64,000 bases of DNA from Jaminaea rosea (Eukaryota; Basidiomycota; Exobasidiomycetes; Microstromatales). The stretch's first letter is position 1. Every line of letters begins with the position of its first letter. Location: assembly GCF_003144245.1 (NCBI RefSeq), contig NW_020289978.1:992001-1056000 (forward strand), written 5' to 3'. Under the pieces are notes generated by a model. The model worked only from the letters and a program-made list of their open reading frames with translations. It did no database searches and was not told where the DNA came from. The position numbers and the translations under genes are program-made. Of the stretch, positions 52,113-63,926 are shown one piece after another.

Positions 52113-55100
52113 TCATCGCGTGTACAGAGCACCCCAAGCCGCTTGCATCATCTGGCCCCACCCAAGACCAGCAGCCTTGGCCGTCTCCCACGCCATAGAG
52201 ACTCCCACCGTCGTCGCCGCTACAAAGTCCTCAGGCGCACCATCTCCAGGCGCCTCGGTATCTCCCGTCCCCGGCGCAAAGTAGAAGCCCGCTACCAGCA
52301 CCAAGTAGCTCAGTATACAGATCGACCCGCGGTAGTAATTGCTCCTGGCCTCGATGTACGTGTAGGTGAGGAGGAAGACCGAAAAGATGATCGCAATGAC
52401 ATCCCAGCGCGGGAAGATGAGCGTAAAGCTGCGATGAATGAGCGGTACACCGCCGATTCCGCGCGAGTAGTTGTAGTACGCCGACCAAGCAACCATGGCC
52501 GGTATTTGGATCAGGCACACCTGCAGTGCGTACGCGCTCCCAATCTCCATGGAGAGCGCGATATTTCCATTGATGGCGAAGCTCATAGCGTTCATGAACT
52601 CCGTCGTGTTGGGCACCAAGGCGAAGAGGGTGACACCGAGGAACTTCTCGTCAATCCCTGACCCGTCGAGGACGACGTCGACTACGTCTACGAGGATTTC
52701 GGCGATGATGGCGTAGAGGACCGTGCAGGAGAGGAGGACAGTGAGGGAGACGCCGCGTGACCACGAGGGGGCATCATGCCCACCGTGCCCGCCGCCGTGA
52801 TCGCCTCCTACTGCCTGATTGACCGGCGGGTGGGCTGCGCCAGTCACTCCAGCTGGAGCGGGGACATTGATGCCATGCTGCTGGTGGTGGTGGTCGGGCT
52901 CCGTCTCCACCATCGAGTTGCCTCGCGCCGTGTGCGTCTGCTCGCTCGGCACGGCGGTGGCTGCCGTCGAAGAGCGTTGGTGTTGATGCGACCCTACTCG
53001 CGAGACAGGGCGGGAAGAGCCAACCCCTGATCCGCTGCTACCACTCGCTGCTGCTGCGGCCGCCGCCGCTTGCTCGCGCTGATGCTGCTGGATGGCCGTC
53101 TGGAAAGCACTCGCCGTGAAGGCCATCGCCTTGGCGTAGTCCTCCTGCGAGAAGGACTCGGGCAGGCGCAATGGTGGCGGTTCAGAGGAGGTAGGTAGAC
53201 CCTGCACTGCGCCATCGCCAGAAGTAGCCCCGCCGCCCGCTCGCAGAGTATTGCCCTTGCTGCCCGCAGCGTTCGTCGTTGGGAGGAGCTGCTGAATCAT
53301 GGACGCGGGGAGGAGCTTCTTGTAGATGGACGCTCGCTGCGCCGACGGGATCTGCAGGAAGGTAGGTGCAGTCGTGATCGTCTCGCCTGGCGCTCCAGTG
53401 GCGTGGTGTTGTTGCGTGGCATGCTGGCCCGGCCCAGCATGGAGAGGCGCCGCAGCTTGTTGGGTATTCTGCCAAATCTGGCTCGCGTGCGTGCGCAGAC
53501 TAAACCACAGCCCGATGGCGTAGCTCAACACGAGGATTACGGTACATGTGTACATCAGCCCCTTGACGCTGTGCTGATAGAAGGGATCCGTTGCAGGCGG
53601 CACGTGCTCGTAGAAACAGCGCTTGCACGTCCAGTCCTGTCCCACCACCCCGTCCGTCGGGCATCCCGTACAAGTGAGCTGGAATGTGCCGTAGATCTGG
53701 TAGAACAACGTGGGCGTCAGGATTCCGATGATGGCCATGATGAGCATGGTGGAGGTGACGCCTGCCGAGCGAGCGTTGAAGCGCTGCTCTTTTCGGCGGG
53801 TAGCGCCGCTGCACATGGAGAGGCCGGGCATGAGGAGCACGCCGGCTAGGATGGAGCCGATGATGGACCCCTCCACAAGGCGAGCCTTCTCTTGTGTCAA
53901 GGCGATGGCGTAGAGGATGATCTCGATGATGGAACCGAAGGTGGCGTTGATTACCGCGCCCATACCGATGGAAGACTGCGCCGAGATGGACGCCACTGCC
54001 ATACCGATGAAGTAGCTCAAGGGGATGACCGACCCCAGCGCACAGACGAAGATGACTGACTGGCTGGAAACCCAAGCCAGAAGGCCACCGTGCAGACTCG
54101 GGTGCTTGATGACGTACGGCTCGAGGAAGAAGAAGTCGAAGATCGTAAAGCCCACAAAGGGGAGCGTATTGACGAATAGGATGTTCACGCCGCCCACGGT
54201 GTACTTGTAGTACTGCAGCCCGATGGCGCGATACGTGCAGAGCAAAATCTTGCTTCGGCGGGCAGAGAGCGGTTGGAGGCCGTTGGTCGTATTGAGGGGT
54301 CCCACTTTCGCTTGGCCAGGCTTGAGGGGAAGGAAGATCTTCTTCGCCGCATCGTCGAGGGTAGCATCGGAGGATGAGCGCTCCTCGTGCTGCTCGAGAG
54401 CAGAGCCGAAGTGTAGAGCTAGGGGACGGTTGGCCAGGTTCTTGATCAAAACCCACGTCAGCTTCGCCATCGGAATGGTGACGACCATTCCCCAGCAGGC
54501 GAGGCAGATGAGCCCGAGCACAGGCGCAATCACCAGCCAGAAGACGAGGCCGTACGCCGCTGCGCCGAGCCATCTTCCACTCACGCCCACATCCCGCCCT
54601 TGGTCATCAGCGACGTACTCGTAGATCTCCAGCTCGCGCTCGATGCGGGATGCTTCATCGTCGTCCTCGAACGACTCCTCGTCATCACCATCAGCTGTGG
54701 CTCCGTACGAAGCACTGCTGCGATTCTTGCCCTTGCCCTTGAGTGGAGTCGTCTCCGAGGCGGCAGTGTTGCCCATGGATGCGGAGGACAGCCTTGCTCC
54801 TGAATCGCCGCTCGCCTTGGGCGTAATGACATTGGAGTGCTTGGCTCCCTCCGATGCCGACGAGCCAGAGCTGTTCCCCCCCGCCTCAGCTGCAGCTACA
54901 TCTCCCGGGCGAATGGTATCATATCTCTCCAAGCCTCCACCGGCCGAAGCGTCCGATTCGGCGTGACTGACGGGCCTCGGTCTGCGAGCGTTGAACGCGA
55001 TGCGGTGCTCATGGTCGTGTGGGAAGCGAGCAGCTACGGGCGTGAATGCTGTGGTGTACGTGCTGTTCTCCCCGTCGTGCATGCTGCGCGAGTCGTCCTT

Positions 55101-57330
55101 GGCCACGAAGGACCACTTGTTGTTCCCGTCAATGCGAGCGGGGGCCGACCTCTCGCCCGTGGTCGCGCTGATCTCTACCTCGACGAACTTGCCAAATGGC
55201 CAGAAGAGGTACCCGCCAAGCTCCCATGCCACTCGTGCATAGCGCGTGCCGCCGATGGGTACCAGTCGGAGGAGCAGGCTAGCCAGCACGCAGAGCGCGC
55301 CTAGCCAGCTGCCAAACAGGACGGTCCACAGAATATTCCCAGGGAGGAGGTGACGCTCCGCTGCTCTGCTAGGCACGGAGTGCAGGTCATTCTCAGCGTT
55401 GCGGGTGACGGTACGGCTCTTCTTGTAGAGCGCGGGCTTCCAGATAGGAAGACCGAAGGGATGCTCGATGTTGATGGCGTCTTGGCGGTCCTTGAGGGTA
55501 TACTCGACGTCTTCAGGGTCGGCGCCGTCGGACGCAGAGGCTGAGTCCTCAGGGGAGAGGGCGTCTTCGTCGCCTGCCTCCTCGTCGTCCTTGTCGCCTT
55601 CGTCGTCCCCACTGCCAGGTCCTGCTCCGTCTCCATCCGCTTCCTCGCCGTCGTCTCCTCGTCGCGATTGAGGTTGGGGAGGATGACGTGCCTCGCGCAG
55701 ATCAGCAACGGTATCTCTGCCCTCGTCTCCATGCTCCTCCTCGTCGCTCGTACTGCTAGCTCCAGCAACAGACTCTCCTCCTGCACCCGCTGCAGCTCCT
55801 CCTCCTGCCGCCGCACCCGCACCATCAAAGAAAACGTCGGGTGCCTGACTCTGTCTCTGCGCCGAAGCGTTCCTTGGCAGGCTCATAGCACCAGGGGCGA
55901 TACTGCTTGCCCTTCTCTCAGCGGCGGTCGGAGCGCTGGGACGACGAATATGTCCATGTGGGGAGGGATATGCAGCATGACTCGAGGGGGCGTTGCTGCC
56001 AGTTGCCCCGGCGGATGAGAGTGCCTGACGAAAGCTCATGGGTCCAGGGCTCGTTGCCGGACCTGCCAGGCCCGGAGAGAGTCTTCCCCCTTCTGCCGCA
56101 GATCGCGGAGGGATGGGGAGCGGGATGTAGGTGGGACGACCATCCCGCGTGAGAGTGCTGCTTGCTCCTCCGCCGGGATCGCTCGTGACTGAGCCGGCCG
56201 ACTCGGGAGGAAGGTATGGGGTCGGGCTGGCTGTACGAGCCAGGGCGGCTGAACTTGCTTGGCGAATGCGGGGTGAGGTGGGGCGTGAAGCTGGCTGTTG
56301 CTGCATTTGCTGCTGCTGCTCTGCTCGCTGTGCTTTACGTTGCGCCTCCTTTTCCTTCCTGCGCTTCTCCTTCTGTCTGGCCTTCATTCTGCGACGGACA
56401 AGTTCCTCGCCGCGATCCTGCGGGACTACCTCATCGTCCTCTTCATCGAGTGGACCGTACGCGCCGCGATTGTCGTCATCATCATCGTCGTCGTCGTCTC
56501 CCGAGCGGGCGAAGGCTGCGCTGGAGCGCCGTTGGCGTGACTGGGATCGAGAGCCAGGCGCAGCAGAGGAACGACGATGTTGCCTGCTGGTAGCTTGCGT
56601 AGAGACGGTCTGGCTACTGGCTGCAGCTCGAGTGTTGGAGGGGCGAGATGCGGATGGAGGAGGTAGCTCTTCTCCAGACTCATCAGCGCCTAGCTCTGAA
56701 GCCGAGAGCCCAGAGAGGGACTGCGCGTCTACGTCCGAGGGGGCGTACATCGAGTAGGGGGCGGCGGTGCCAAGGCGATTGGGGCCGCTGCCTGGCTGCA
56801 GTGGGTAGGTGGTGAATGTCAACTCTCTTGAGCTGGATGTGGATCCACCACGAAGGCGCGACGATGGACGTTGCTGCGTGCGTTGCGTGCGTGGGTAACG
56901 ACGAGTCGGGTCAGCTATCTCGCTCGCCCTCGCCGCCCTCGTGGATTGAAGCAATCAATCAACTCACGGTAATAGGCGGTATTCCCCTCCCGAGTGTGCC
57001 TCCCCCCGTCGTCCCCGCACCTTGACTGCTCCCCTCGTCAGAAAATGTTGAATCTCTCGCAGAGAAGGACGATGACGCAGCATTGCGTACCCCACCGCGT
57101 GGGCCAGGTCGAAATGACGAGGGGCTGTTCATGTTGACGCCAGGCGATTGCGCCCAGCTGGTTTCGTTGCTCGATGTGCCCGTGCCACCCGCCGACGCTG
57201 TAATGTAGCTCTGTTTCGGCGTTGTGCTGAGTGAGGCCGCAGAATCGTCGTGTGAGGAGAGGAGCGACTCCTCCGTGTGCTGCGTGTGCGTGTGCGGCGG
57301 CGGCTGCCCTTGTTGCCGCGACGATGACAT
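52113..57330 (-). CDS. VNX1-like vacuolar cation/H+ antiporter (CaCA family)
   Basis: Two exons, 57330-56968 and 56873-52113, phase 0, 1707 aa. The first 600 or so residues are disordered, with long acidic and Gln/Arg stretches. Membrane segments start near 630. The two CaCA alpha repeats are visible: GAVINATFGSIIEIILYA (about 1092) and FALVPNTTEFMNAMSFAING (about 1540). Between them lies a loop with four Cys (CTGCPTD, CKRC) and a long Gln/Ala/Gly-rich cytosolic loop. Yeast Vnx1 exchanges Na+ or K+ for H+ at the vacuole. The altered alpha motifs (INATFGS and PNTTE rather than GNAxE) fit the Vnx1 branch better than the Ca2+/H+ exchanger Vcx1. The size is larger than in yeast because of the N-terminus. 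Confidence 0.85.
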
Positions 57331-58119
57331 CGTGATGTGGGGCGGCCGAGACTCTCGACTCGACTGGCTGCTACGTCTTCGTGGCTGAGACGATGATGGC
57401 TCAGAAGATGAGAAGAAGGGAAGAAGCCTCGAGTCGAGTGTTGTTCGTACGCCGCCACCAACGAGCTAGCTGCGAGATGATAGAGAAAAGGGGGGCAGTC
57501 GCGAGCGGACAGGGGTTCCAAAGAAGCTCGCTCGCTCGTCCCGCCTCGTTCGTGTCGGTCGTCTCCCCTCATCTCGCGCCTCGTCTGGCTGCCCGCCAAG
57601 GAGGAAATGGGGAGAGCGAGATGCAGCCTTGCATCCCAACACGCAGAGACGGACAGAGGCAAGAGCTTCCCACGAGTCGGTCGCACACCGCATACAGAGT
57701 CACTAAACGCAGTGCGGTCGATGATACGAATCATACCATGCCGTTGACGTTGTTCACAGATGAGGCCATCATTGAGCATTGCGAAGAAGTCGATCGAGTC
57801 AAGCGCAGGGCAGCCAAACGCTGAGCCTGGCCTGCCTAAGCTATGCCGGCTGCGCTGCCGTTTGGCAACACCGCCCGCCACGCGCCCCTTCCGTCCCCAC
57901 TCTCCTCGGCGCGGCTCAGTCTCGATGCGCAGCAACAGGGCCGGAGACAGGCCATTACTCGGCGTGGCTGTGAAGGCATGGATGGTGGCAAGAGCTGCGG
58001 ACTCTTGAAGACGAAACGCATGCTGAGCACTCAGCGTGGATTGACGACAAAAGGTATAAAAGGGTGCCCATCGAGATGGAGGAGTGCTCTGTCTTGCCCC
58101 TCCTCTTCATCCACCCAAG
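57331..58119. other. Divergent intergenic region VNX1-like / His-rich protein
   Basis: 789 bp. Apart from the TATA element near the right end, only short frames are seen. Confidence 0.5.
58055..58062 (+). promoter_or_regulatory. Strong TATA box of the His-rich protein gene
   Basis: A perfect TATAAAAG lies 58 bp upstream of the ATG at 58120. This implies a 5' leader of only about 30 nt or less if the usual TATA-to-start spacing applies, and suggests an inducible, highly expressed gene. Confidence 0.65.
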
Positions 58120-59433
58120 ATGTTTCCCCCTCACGCACCAGCCTACCCTGCCCCTCGTCAAGCCTACGACTACTTCGAGTTGCCTACGAGCTTCGGACTT
58201 CGCCGATATGCTGAAGGTCCGTGGCACCACATGCCCCTCGAAACTAATTGTGGCTTTGACATGAGAGGGCCCCCACCTGGCCTCTTCGCTCCTGGGCGGG
58301 GCGGCTACGCTCGCCACCGTGGTGGCCATCATCCTGGCGGCTGTGGGCGCGAATGGCATCGCCTTGGACGCCAGTATGGCACACCAAGTGGGCCTCCGCC
58401 TCCACCTGATGCGCCTCACCCGCCTTCTCCTCCCTCTCCTTCTCGCCATCCTCATCATCCCCACGGCCCACCAGGCCCTCCTCACGGACATCCCCCTTCA
58501 CCACCCTCTCACCATGCAGGGACTCGCCGGTCTCCCTTCCATGGCCTCCGCGATGATTTTGCGCCTCCGCATTACCACCGCCCAAATGGCTGTCATTCTC
58601 GCCCTTCCCCGCCTCCGCCTCATCATGAACAAGGCGCAGGCTGGTATCACCTGCAGCCGCAACATGGCCGCCACCACACTCGTGGTCCGCACCACCACCA
58701 CCACCATCATCGTCATTATGACACGGACTCGCATGACAACGAGCTCGCCCACCTCGAAGATGACTTCGTCCGCCTCGATATGACGCCGTCTCTCGATGAG
58801 CACCATCATGATGATGCTCACCATCACGGCCCACCTCGTGGACATCGTCGTCATCATCACCACCCTCCTCCACCCCCACCTCGTGGACGTCAGTGTCAGA
58901 GAGGGCGGGGAGGCCACCAACACAGCTGCAGAGGCAGGCGATCGTACTGCCCAGGTCTACCACCCCCGTCCCCTCCGCCTCATCACGCTTGGCATTCAGG
59001 GGCGCCTACCCATCATCTCGGGCAGTTCAGACCCTTCGAGGTTCCCGTCCAGGCCCGAGGCGCGTCGTGGGGAGGATGGGTAGAACCTTGCCCGCCACGC
59101 CCGCCACGCCGTGCTTGCCACTGCAAGCACGCAGCGTGGTATCAATGCCAAGATGAGAGGGAGGAGACTGCATCTTTGACCGAGTCGTCTTCCTCCTCGT
59201 CTTCTTCTTCCTCCTCTGGGTCAGAGGACGAGCAAGATGCCCAGCGAGACGATCACAAGCCCGCTGGTGAGACTGATGCAGCGGATGAAAAGCTCGAGCC
59301 TGACGCCCATCGTCAGCGATCCTCCCACCGCGGCCATCGTCGTCATCGCAAGCGCCCCCATCATCATCCGCGTCATCGAGGCGCGCACCGCCACGACATG
59401 CGAGACGTCTACTTCGCACCGGGGTGCTGGTGA
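58120..59433 (+). CDS. Histidine/proline-rich low-complexity protein, unknown
   Basis: Intronless, 437 aa from ATG 58120. It is extremely rich in His, Pro, Gly and Arg. It includes a run of seven His, many HH or HHH clusters, PPPPP blocks and scattered Cys in the second half (CQCQ-like spacing CHCKHAAWYQCQ). An acidic/Ser-rich segment (about 355-385) and a final His/Arg-rich tail that ends with FAPGCW follow. No signal peptide or membrane segment is present. The N-terminal 30 residues (FPPHAPAYPAPRQAYDYFELP) look normal. Metal binding is plausible from composition only. The TATA box supports it being a real gene, and the composition makes family assignment unsafe. Confidence 0.6.
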   Translation: MFPPHAPAYPAPRQAYDYFELPTSFGLRRYAEGPWHHMPLETNCGFDMRGPPPGLFAPGRGGYARHRGGHHPGGCGREWHRLGRQYGTPSGPPPPPDAPHPPSPPSPSRHPHHPHGPPGPPHGHPPSPPSHHAGTRRSPFHGLRDDFAPPHYHRPNGCHSRPSPPPPHHEQGAGWYHLQPQHGRHHTRGPHHHHHHHRHYDTDSHDNELAHLEDDFVRLDMTPSLDEHHHDDAHHHGPPRGHRRHHHHPPPPPPRGRQCQRGRGGHQHSCRGRRSYCPGLPPPSPPPHHAWHSGAPTHHLGQFRPFEVPVQARGASWGGWVEPCPPRPPRRACHCKHAAWYQCQDEREETASLTESSSSSSSSSSSGSEDEQDAQRDDHKPAGETDAADEKLEPDAHRQRSSHRGHRRHRKRPHHHPRHRGAHRHDMRDVYFAPGCW

Positions 59434-60158
59434 AGTTACCTTGATCCTTGCTACCTGATTACTTCGTGACCGCTACTCTATTCATCGTGTTGTATCGCCC
59501 AACGTTTCTTTACTTCTCGCGTCGACTGCAGAGGCCCCATCGATCATCAATCAATCTGTTGTACCATACCACAGCCCTCGTTTCTTCTCAAGTGCTCGCC
59601 GTGACTGACGCTTCGTCGTGGTAGTGAGAATGGGTTGCGTCAGGTCAGACTTTGGCCCGCTGCGACTTTTGAGCTCTCAAGGGGTCCAACCAACCAACCA
59701 ACCAACCAATCGCGTGGCGCGCTGCTCTCTCAGTCCGCCTCGCAGCGTCGCAGCGTCTCATCGCATCGCATCGCCTCGACCGGCTCTTGGTGCGCCCGTC
59801 GTGGCCCTCGAGCTTGTCGCTCAGGCGGCTCAACCCCGCGAAATCTTCCCTTGCATCTGAGCGCCGCCGCTCGCACACCGTTACGACGTCGTGCAGCAAG
59901 CAAAGCAGCCACCGACGGGCAGGACGAACACAACTCTCGACTCTTCTCTTTCATCTTCATTGCCTCATCTCAGAGGTCGTAGAAGCAGACTAGACTCGGC
60001 ATCACCATCACCTTCGTCGTCTTCGTCGTCATCATCATCTTCATTTACTCTTCTGTCTCTCCCCGCTGGTCTACGAATAGCAACCACTTCTTCGCCGACG
60101 CCGACCCTCTTATCGCAGCTACGCCGCCGTCTGCCCATTTGCAGCAGCAGCAGACATC
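59434..60158. other. Intergenic region, His-rich protein 3' end / MATE promoter
   Basis: 725 bp. It contains a CCAA tetramer run (about 59689-59708), and a CATCGCATCG tract just after it. A TCGTCTTCGTCGTCATCATCATC tract (60016-60038) is probably in the MATE 5' leader. Confidence 0.5.
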
Positions 60159-62831
60159 ATGTCGTTCCCTAATCGAGGCATTTGTGAGTCACAGTCGCGC
60201 CTACTCCAAGACACCAGACTAACGCAGCGCTCCCCTATGACTGCTCTTTCTCTCGCTCTCTCGCGCCTCGCCCACAGCGCCTCTAATGCAACGAGACTAC
60301 GGTCTCATCCAGTCCTCGTCCTACTCGTCTTCCTTCGCGCAACGCATCGCAGAGTCGACCGACGAAGCAGCCGAGTCGGAGGCGGTCGAGCAGCGCAGCG
60401 AGGCCCTCGCATCGATGGACGAAGAGGCGTCAGAGGATGCAGACGCCTTCTCGTCTAGGCATGACGCCGAGGATAGCATGAGCCACTTGAGCATCGATGA
60501 AGATGCCGATCGTACGCCCAGGAGGCCATCGAGAGATCACAACAATGCTGCGGCTGCCGGTGGTGGGCAGGCGTCGAACGACACGGGCATGTCGCAGTCG
60601 TACTATGCGCGCACTGGAAGGGGAGTGCCACTCACCATGTCTGCCATCGAGGCGCAGGACGCTGCCATGTCTCCTCCAACGGCTGCTCATGCGCATCACC
60701 AGCATGCGCCGCCGCACAATGTTGGTGGCTTGCTCTCCAGCTCGCTACTCCTGGGCGGAGACGCCTACTTGCCACCACCTGGAGCAGACATGCGTACAGA
60801 GGAAGAGGCAATTGCAGATGGCGATGGCGCAGAATGGGAGGACAACGACCCTACACCGATGCCAGGCCGATTGCTGCAAGACTCATGGCTCACACGACCT
60901 TCCTTGACGAGGCAACAGCTCGACAATGACCAAGAACAGGGCCAATCAGGCCTAGCAGCGCACTCGGAGCGTTCTCCCCTCCTCGCGGGTGGGCCTCGCT
61001 CCCCCTCGGACACGAAGCATCACGCAGCCAATCGTCGATCCAGCTCAGCCGGCTACCAGTCGATCATATCCGCCGACCCGCATCTGCATCGCGGTGGAGG
61101 TCCGCACGCCCTCGGCCACCCTTCGAGCAGCGCCTGGTCCAACATCGGCCACTTGGCTTCCCCTCACCCGCCCCACGCAGAGGACATAGACGAGATCGCC
61201 CATGAGTCCACGGAGCATGTTCGCCGTCGCGAGCTGGGCGTCATGACCATGTACTCTCTTCCGGTCTGGGGCACCCACCTCCTCGAGCTCTCCCTCAATG
61301 TCGTGTCCGTCTTCTCCATTGGTCACCTGGGCACTATTCAGCTCGCCGCGGCATCCCTCTCCTCAATGACGGCAAACGTCACAGCCTTCTCCCTCCTCTC
61401 CGGCTACATCTCTGCATTGGACTCCCTCCTCCCGCCCGCCTTCACGCAACAGCCTAAGCGCGTAGGCGTCTACTCGCAGAGCATGGCGATCATTGTCGCA
61501 TTCCTCTGCCTGCCCATTGCCGTCATGTGGCTCTACGCCGAAAAGCTCCTGCTCGCTCTGGGTCAGGAGGCGGAGGTAGCGCGCCTCAGTGGCGTGTACC
61601 TGCGTGTTATGCTGCCTGGCGTGCCCGCCTACGCTGGCTTCGAGGTGTGCAGGCGCTATCTACAAGCGCAAGGGTTGATGAGCGCATCCACCGTCGTGCT
61701 GCTCTTCGTTTCGCCGCTTAACGCCTTGATGAACTACCTGCTTGTGTGGGGCCCGGAGAGTATCAGACTCGGCTTCGTGGGAGCACCGCTGGCGAGTGCC
61801 ATTTCCAACTGTGAGTGGGCGCGCGTCCTGACTCCTCGTCTTGTCCTCTGCTGACCATTCCTGCCTCCCCACCCTTATTCATGCTCCTCGCGCGCGCAGG
61901 GCTCATGTTCTTCCTCGCACTCGGACAATGCTACATCGCCCCTCGCACAGCCTGGGGCGGCTGGTCCCTCTCCTCCGCGGCCAAACCAGCAAATATCCTT
62001 CCCTGCCTCTCCCTCGGCTTCTACGGCTTCCTGGCCATCTCTTCCGAATGGTGGGCATGGGAGATTTCCTCCCTCATCACCTCCCTCCTCGGCACCACCC
62101 CGCTCGCAGCACAGAGTGTCCTCCTGGTGTGCTCGAGCATCTTCTACCAACAGCCGTTCGCCATCTCCGTCGCCGCGGCCGTGCGAGTAGGAAACTTGCT
62201 CGGGGCACGCAAGCCGCGAGACGCACAAATTAGCAGCTATGCGGGCGTGGGGCTCAGCCTTGCCTGTGGTGTGGTCAACAGCTCGCTCATCATGATCTTC
62301 CGCGATCCGATTGCCCGACTCTTCTCTACCGACCAGGTGGTCATCGATCTGCTCCTCAAGACACTCCCGCTCCTCGCCCTCTTCCAGGTGACCGACGGCG
62401 TAGCCGGCGTGACGGGCGGCATCCTCCGCGGTACGGGTCGCCAGCATCTCGGCGCCTACCTGAACGTGGTAGCTTACTACGTCATTGCTCTCCCGCTGGG
62501 TACGTGGCTCACCTTCCAGGGCAAGTACGGTCTGCCGGGCATGTGGATGGGCCTCACCGTGGCCCTGACCATCTCCTCTGCGGGAGGCATGTGGCTTGTC
62601 TACCGCACCGACTGGGATGCCGAGGTGGCAAAGGTGCAGGCCAGGATGACCGAAGATTTCCCCGGTGGTGGTGCAGGGCACGCTCCTTCTGCTGCTGCGG
62701 CGACTACCACGGCCGTCTCGGAGCAGGACGGTCCACCCCTCGTGGCCAATGGAGCACGACAGCGCAAGCAGCAGACCGCGGGGCCGGGGAGATCGGAGCG
62801 ACCCTCCTTCTCTTCTGCGAATAATGTCTAG
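60159..62831 (+). CDS. MATE-family multidrug/toxin efflux transporter
   Basis: Three exons: a 25-nt coding exon 60159-60183, then 60278-61810 and 61900-62831, all GT-AG and phase-consistent, 829 aa. A hydrophilic N-terminus of about 330 residues precedes the MATE core of about 12 membrane segments. It begins near YSLPVWGTHLLELSLNVVSVFSIGHLG, with QLAAASLSSMTANVTAFSLLSGYISALDSLLPPAF in the first repeat and QSVLLVCSSIFYQQPFAISVAAAVRVGNLLGARK in the second. GILRGTGRQHLGAYLNVVAYYVIALPLG follows. These are eukaryotic MATE signatures. Such transporters export organic cations or metabolites using H+ or Na+. Yeast Erc1, linked to ethionine resistance, is a family member. The substrate is unknown. Confidence 0.9.
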
Positions 62832-63145
62832 ACGCGCGTGGTCATGCGCGCTCTCACTCAGTCATCCAAAGCAATGCTCTAAACGCTCATGCGCAACTTG
62901 TAATGCTCTTCGCCAATCACTCACTCCTTATCTCGCAGGCACTAGAGGGCAGGCTCATCGCCATCGAAAAGTATTATTCATCATCCTCGCTCCTCAATCA
63001 GTCAATTGCCGCGAACCCGTACCCGGAACCGTGCCCGTACCCACGTCGCCGATGCTCCGGCTTTCTCACGCTGCTGTGAAGCCTTCTCGTCTAGCTTATC
63101 TCCATCTTCAAATCATCATGCCTTCCTCGCTCCTCTGACGACAGT
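62832..63145. other. Intergenic region, MATE 3' end / hydroxyacid dehydrogenase promoter
   Basis: 314 bp. A short repeat CCCGTACCCGGAACCGTGCC is at 63016-63035. No gene was recognised. Confidence 0.45.
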
Positions 63146-63926
63146 ATGAATAGATCTCCAAGCTACGACGGCCTCGTCTTCACCATCTCGGACCTGGCGA
63201 GAGAGGGCAGCGCCAAGATGTCGCTTATGGCGAGGGACTACCTCAACGGCGGGTCGATGGATGAACAGACGTCAGTCACGCTCAATCGACACACATCTGT
63301 AGCTTGTCGTCTCCAGCACTGAACTGCACACCACCTCCCTCCTCCACAGCTCCGGCGACAACTGCTCCGCGTACGCTCGATATCGTCTTCGCCCTCGCGT
63401 CATGGTGGACGTGACTTGCATCGACCTCAGCACTCTCTGCCTGAGTAGTCGCGTCTCCTTTCCCTGCGGAATCGCCCCAGCTGCAGGGCATGGCTTGGCC
63501 CACCCTGACGCCGAAGAGGGAACGGGCCGCGCTGCTGCGGGCAAAGAGGTGGCGATGTGCCTCTCGACGTGGAGTAATTCTAGCCTCGAGGCAGTAGCTG
63601 CCTCTACGGCGGGGAGAGTACCACTGGCACAGCAGCTAAGCTTGGTCAAGGATGAGGACACCAATCTTCAGCTCATTCGCCGGGCCGAGGCGGCGGGGTA
63701 TCGCGCCCTTTTCGTTACGGTGGACTGTGTGTATCTGGGCAAGCGGGTCAATGAGCAACGCAATGGGTTCAGCTATCCTGGTCATCTCAAGTGGGGGAAC
63801 CTGCCTCATTTCAATCCGGCCGGGTCCCTCGAGACGGCTGTGGGGTGGATGGAGTATGAGACCAAGGGAGGATGGGAGACGGTCAGGTGGTTGAAGGGGG
63901 TGACGAGTATGGAGGTCTGGCTCAAG
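63146..63926 (+). CDS. FMN-dependent 2-hydroxyacid dehydrogenase/oxidase, 5' part
   Basis: Exons 63146-63270 and 63350-63926 (234 residues so far), followed by a donor site at 63927; the window ends inside that intron. It matches the glycolate oxidase/cytochrome b2-type flavoprotein domain. Supporting features are ARDYLNGGSMDEQT (FMN-site Tyr), ARYRLRPRVMVDV, PCGIAPAAGHGLAHPDAEEGTGRAA, MCLSTWSNSSLEAVA, then RRAEAAGYRALFVTVDC, LGKRVNEQRNGF and SMEVWLK, which is followed in the family by G-[IV]-x-x-x-E-D. There is no heme-binding cytochrome b5 domain before it. The position usually occupied by a Tyr in QLY is Ser (QQLSLVKD). The substrate could be lactate, glycolate or another 2-hydroxyacid. 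Confidence 0.82.

Noticed and set aside
58244-58963. Minus-strand 239-codon frame opposite the His-rich gene
   Set aside because: It is the reverse of His/Pro codons (Gly, Glu, Val, Asp repeats) and has no TATA or start context; the plus strand has a perfect TATA box.
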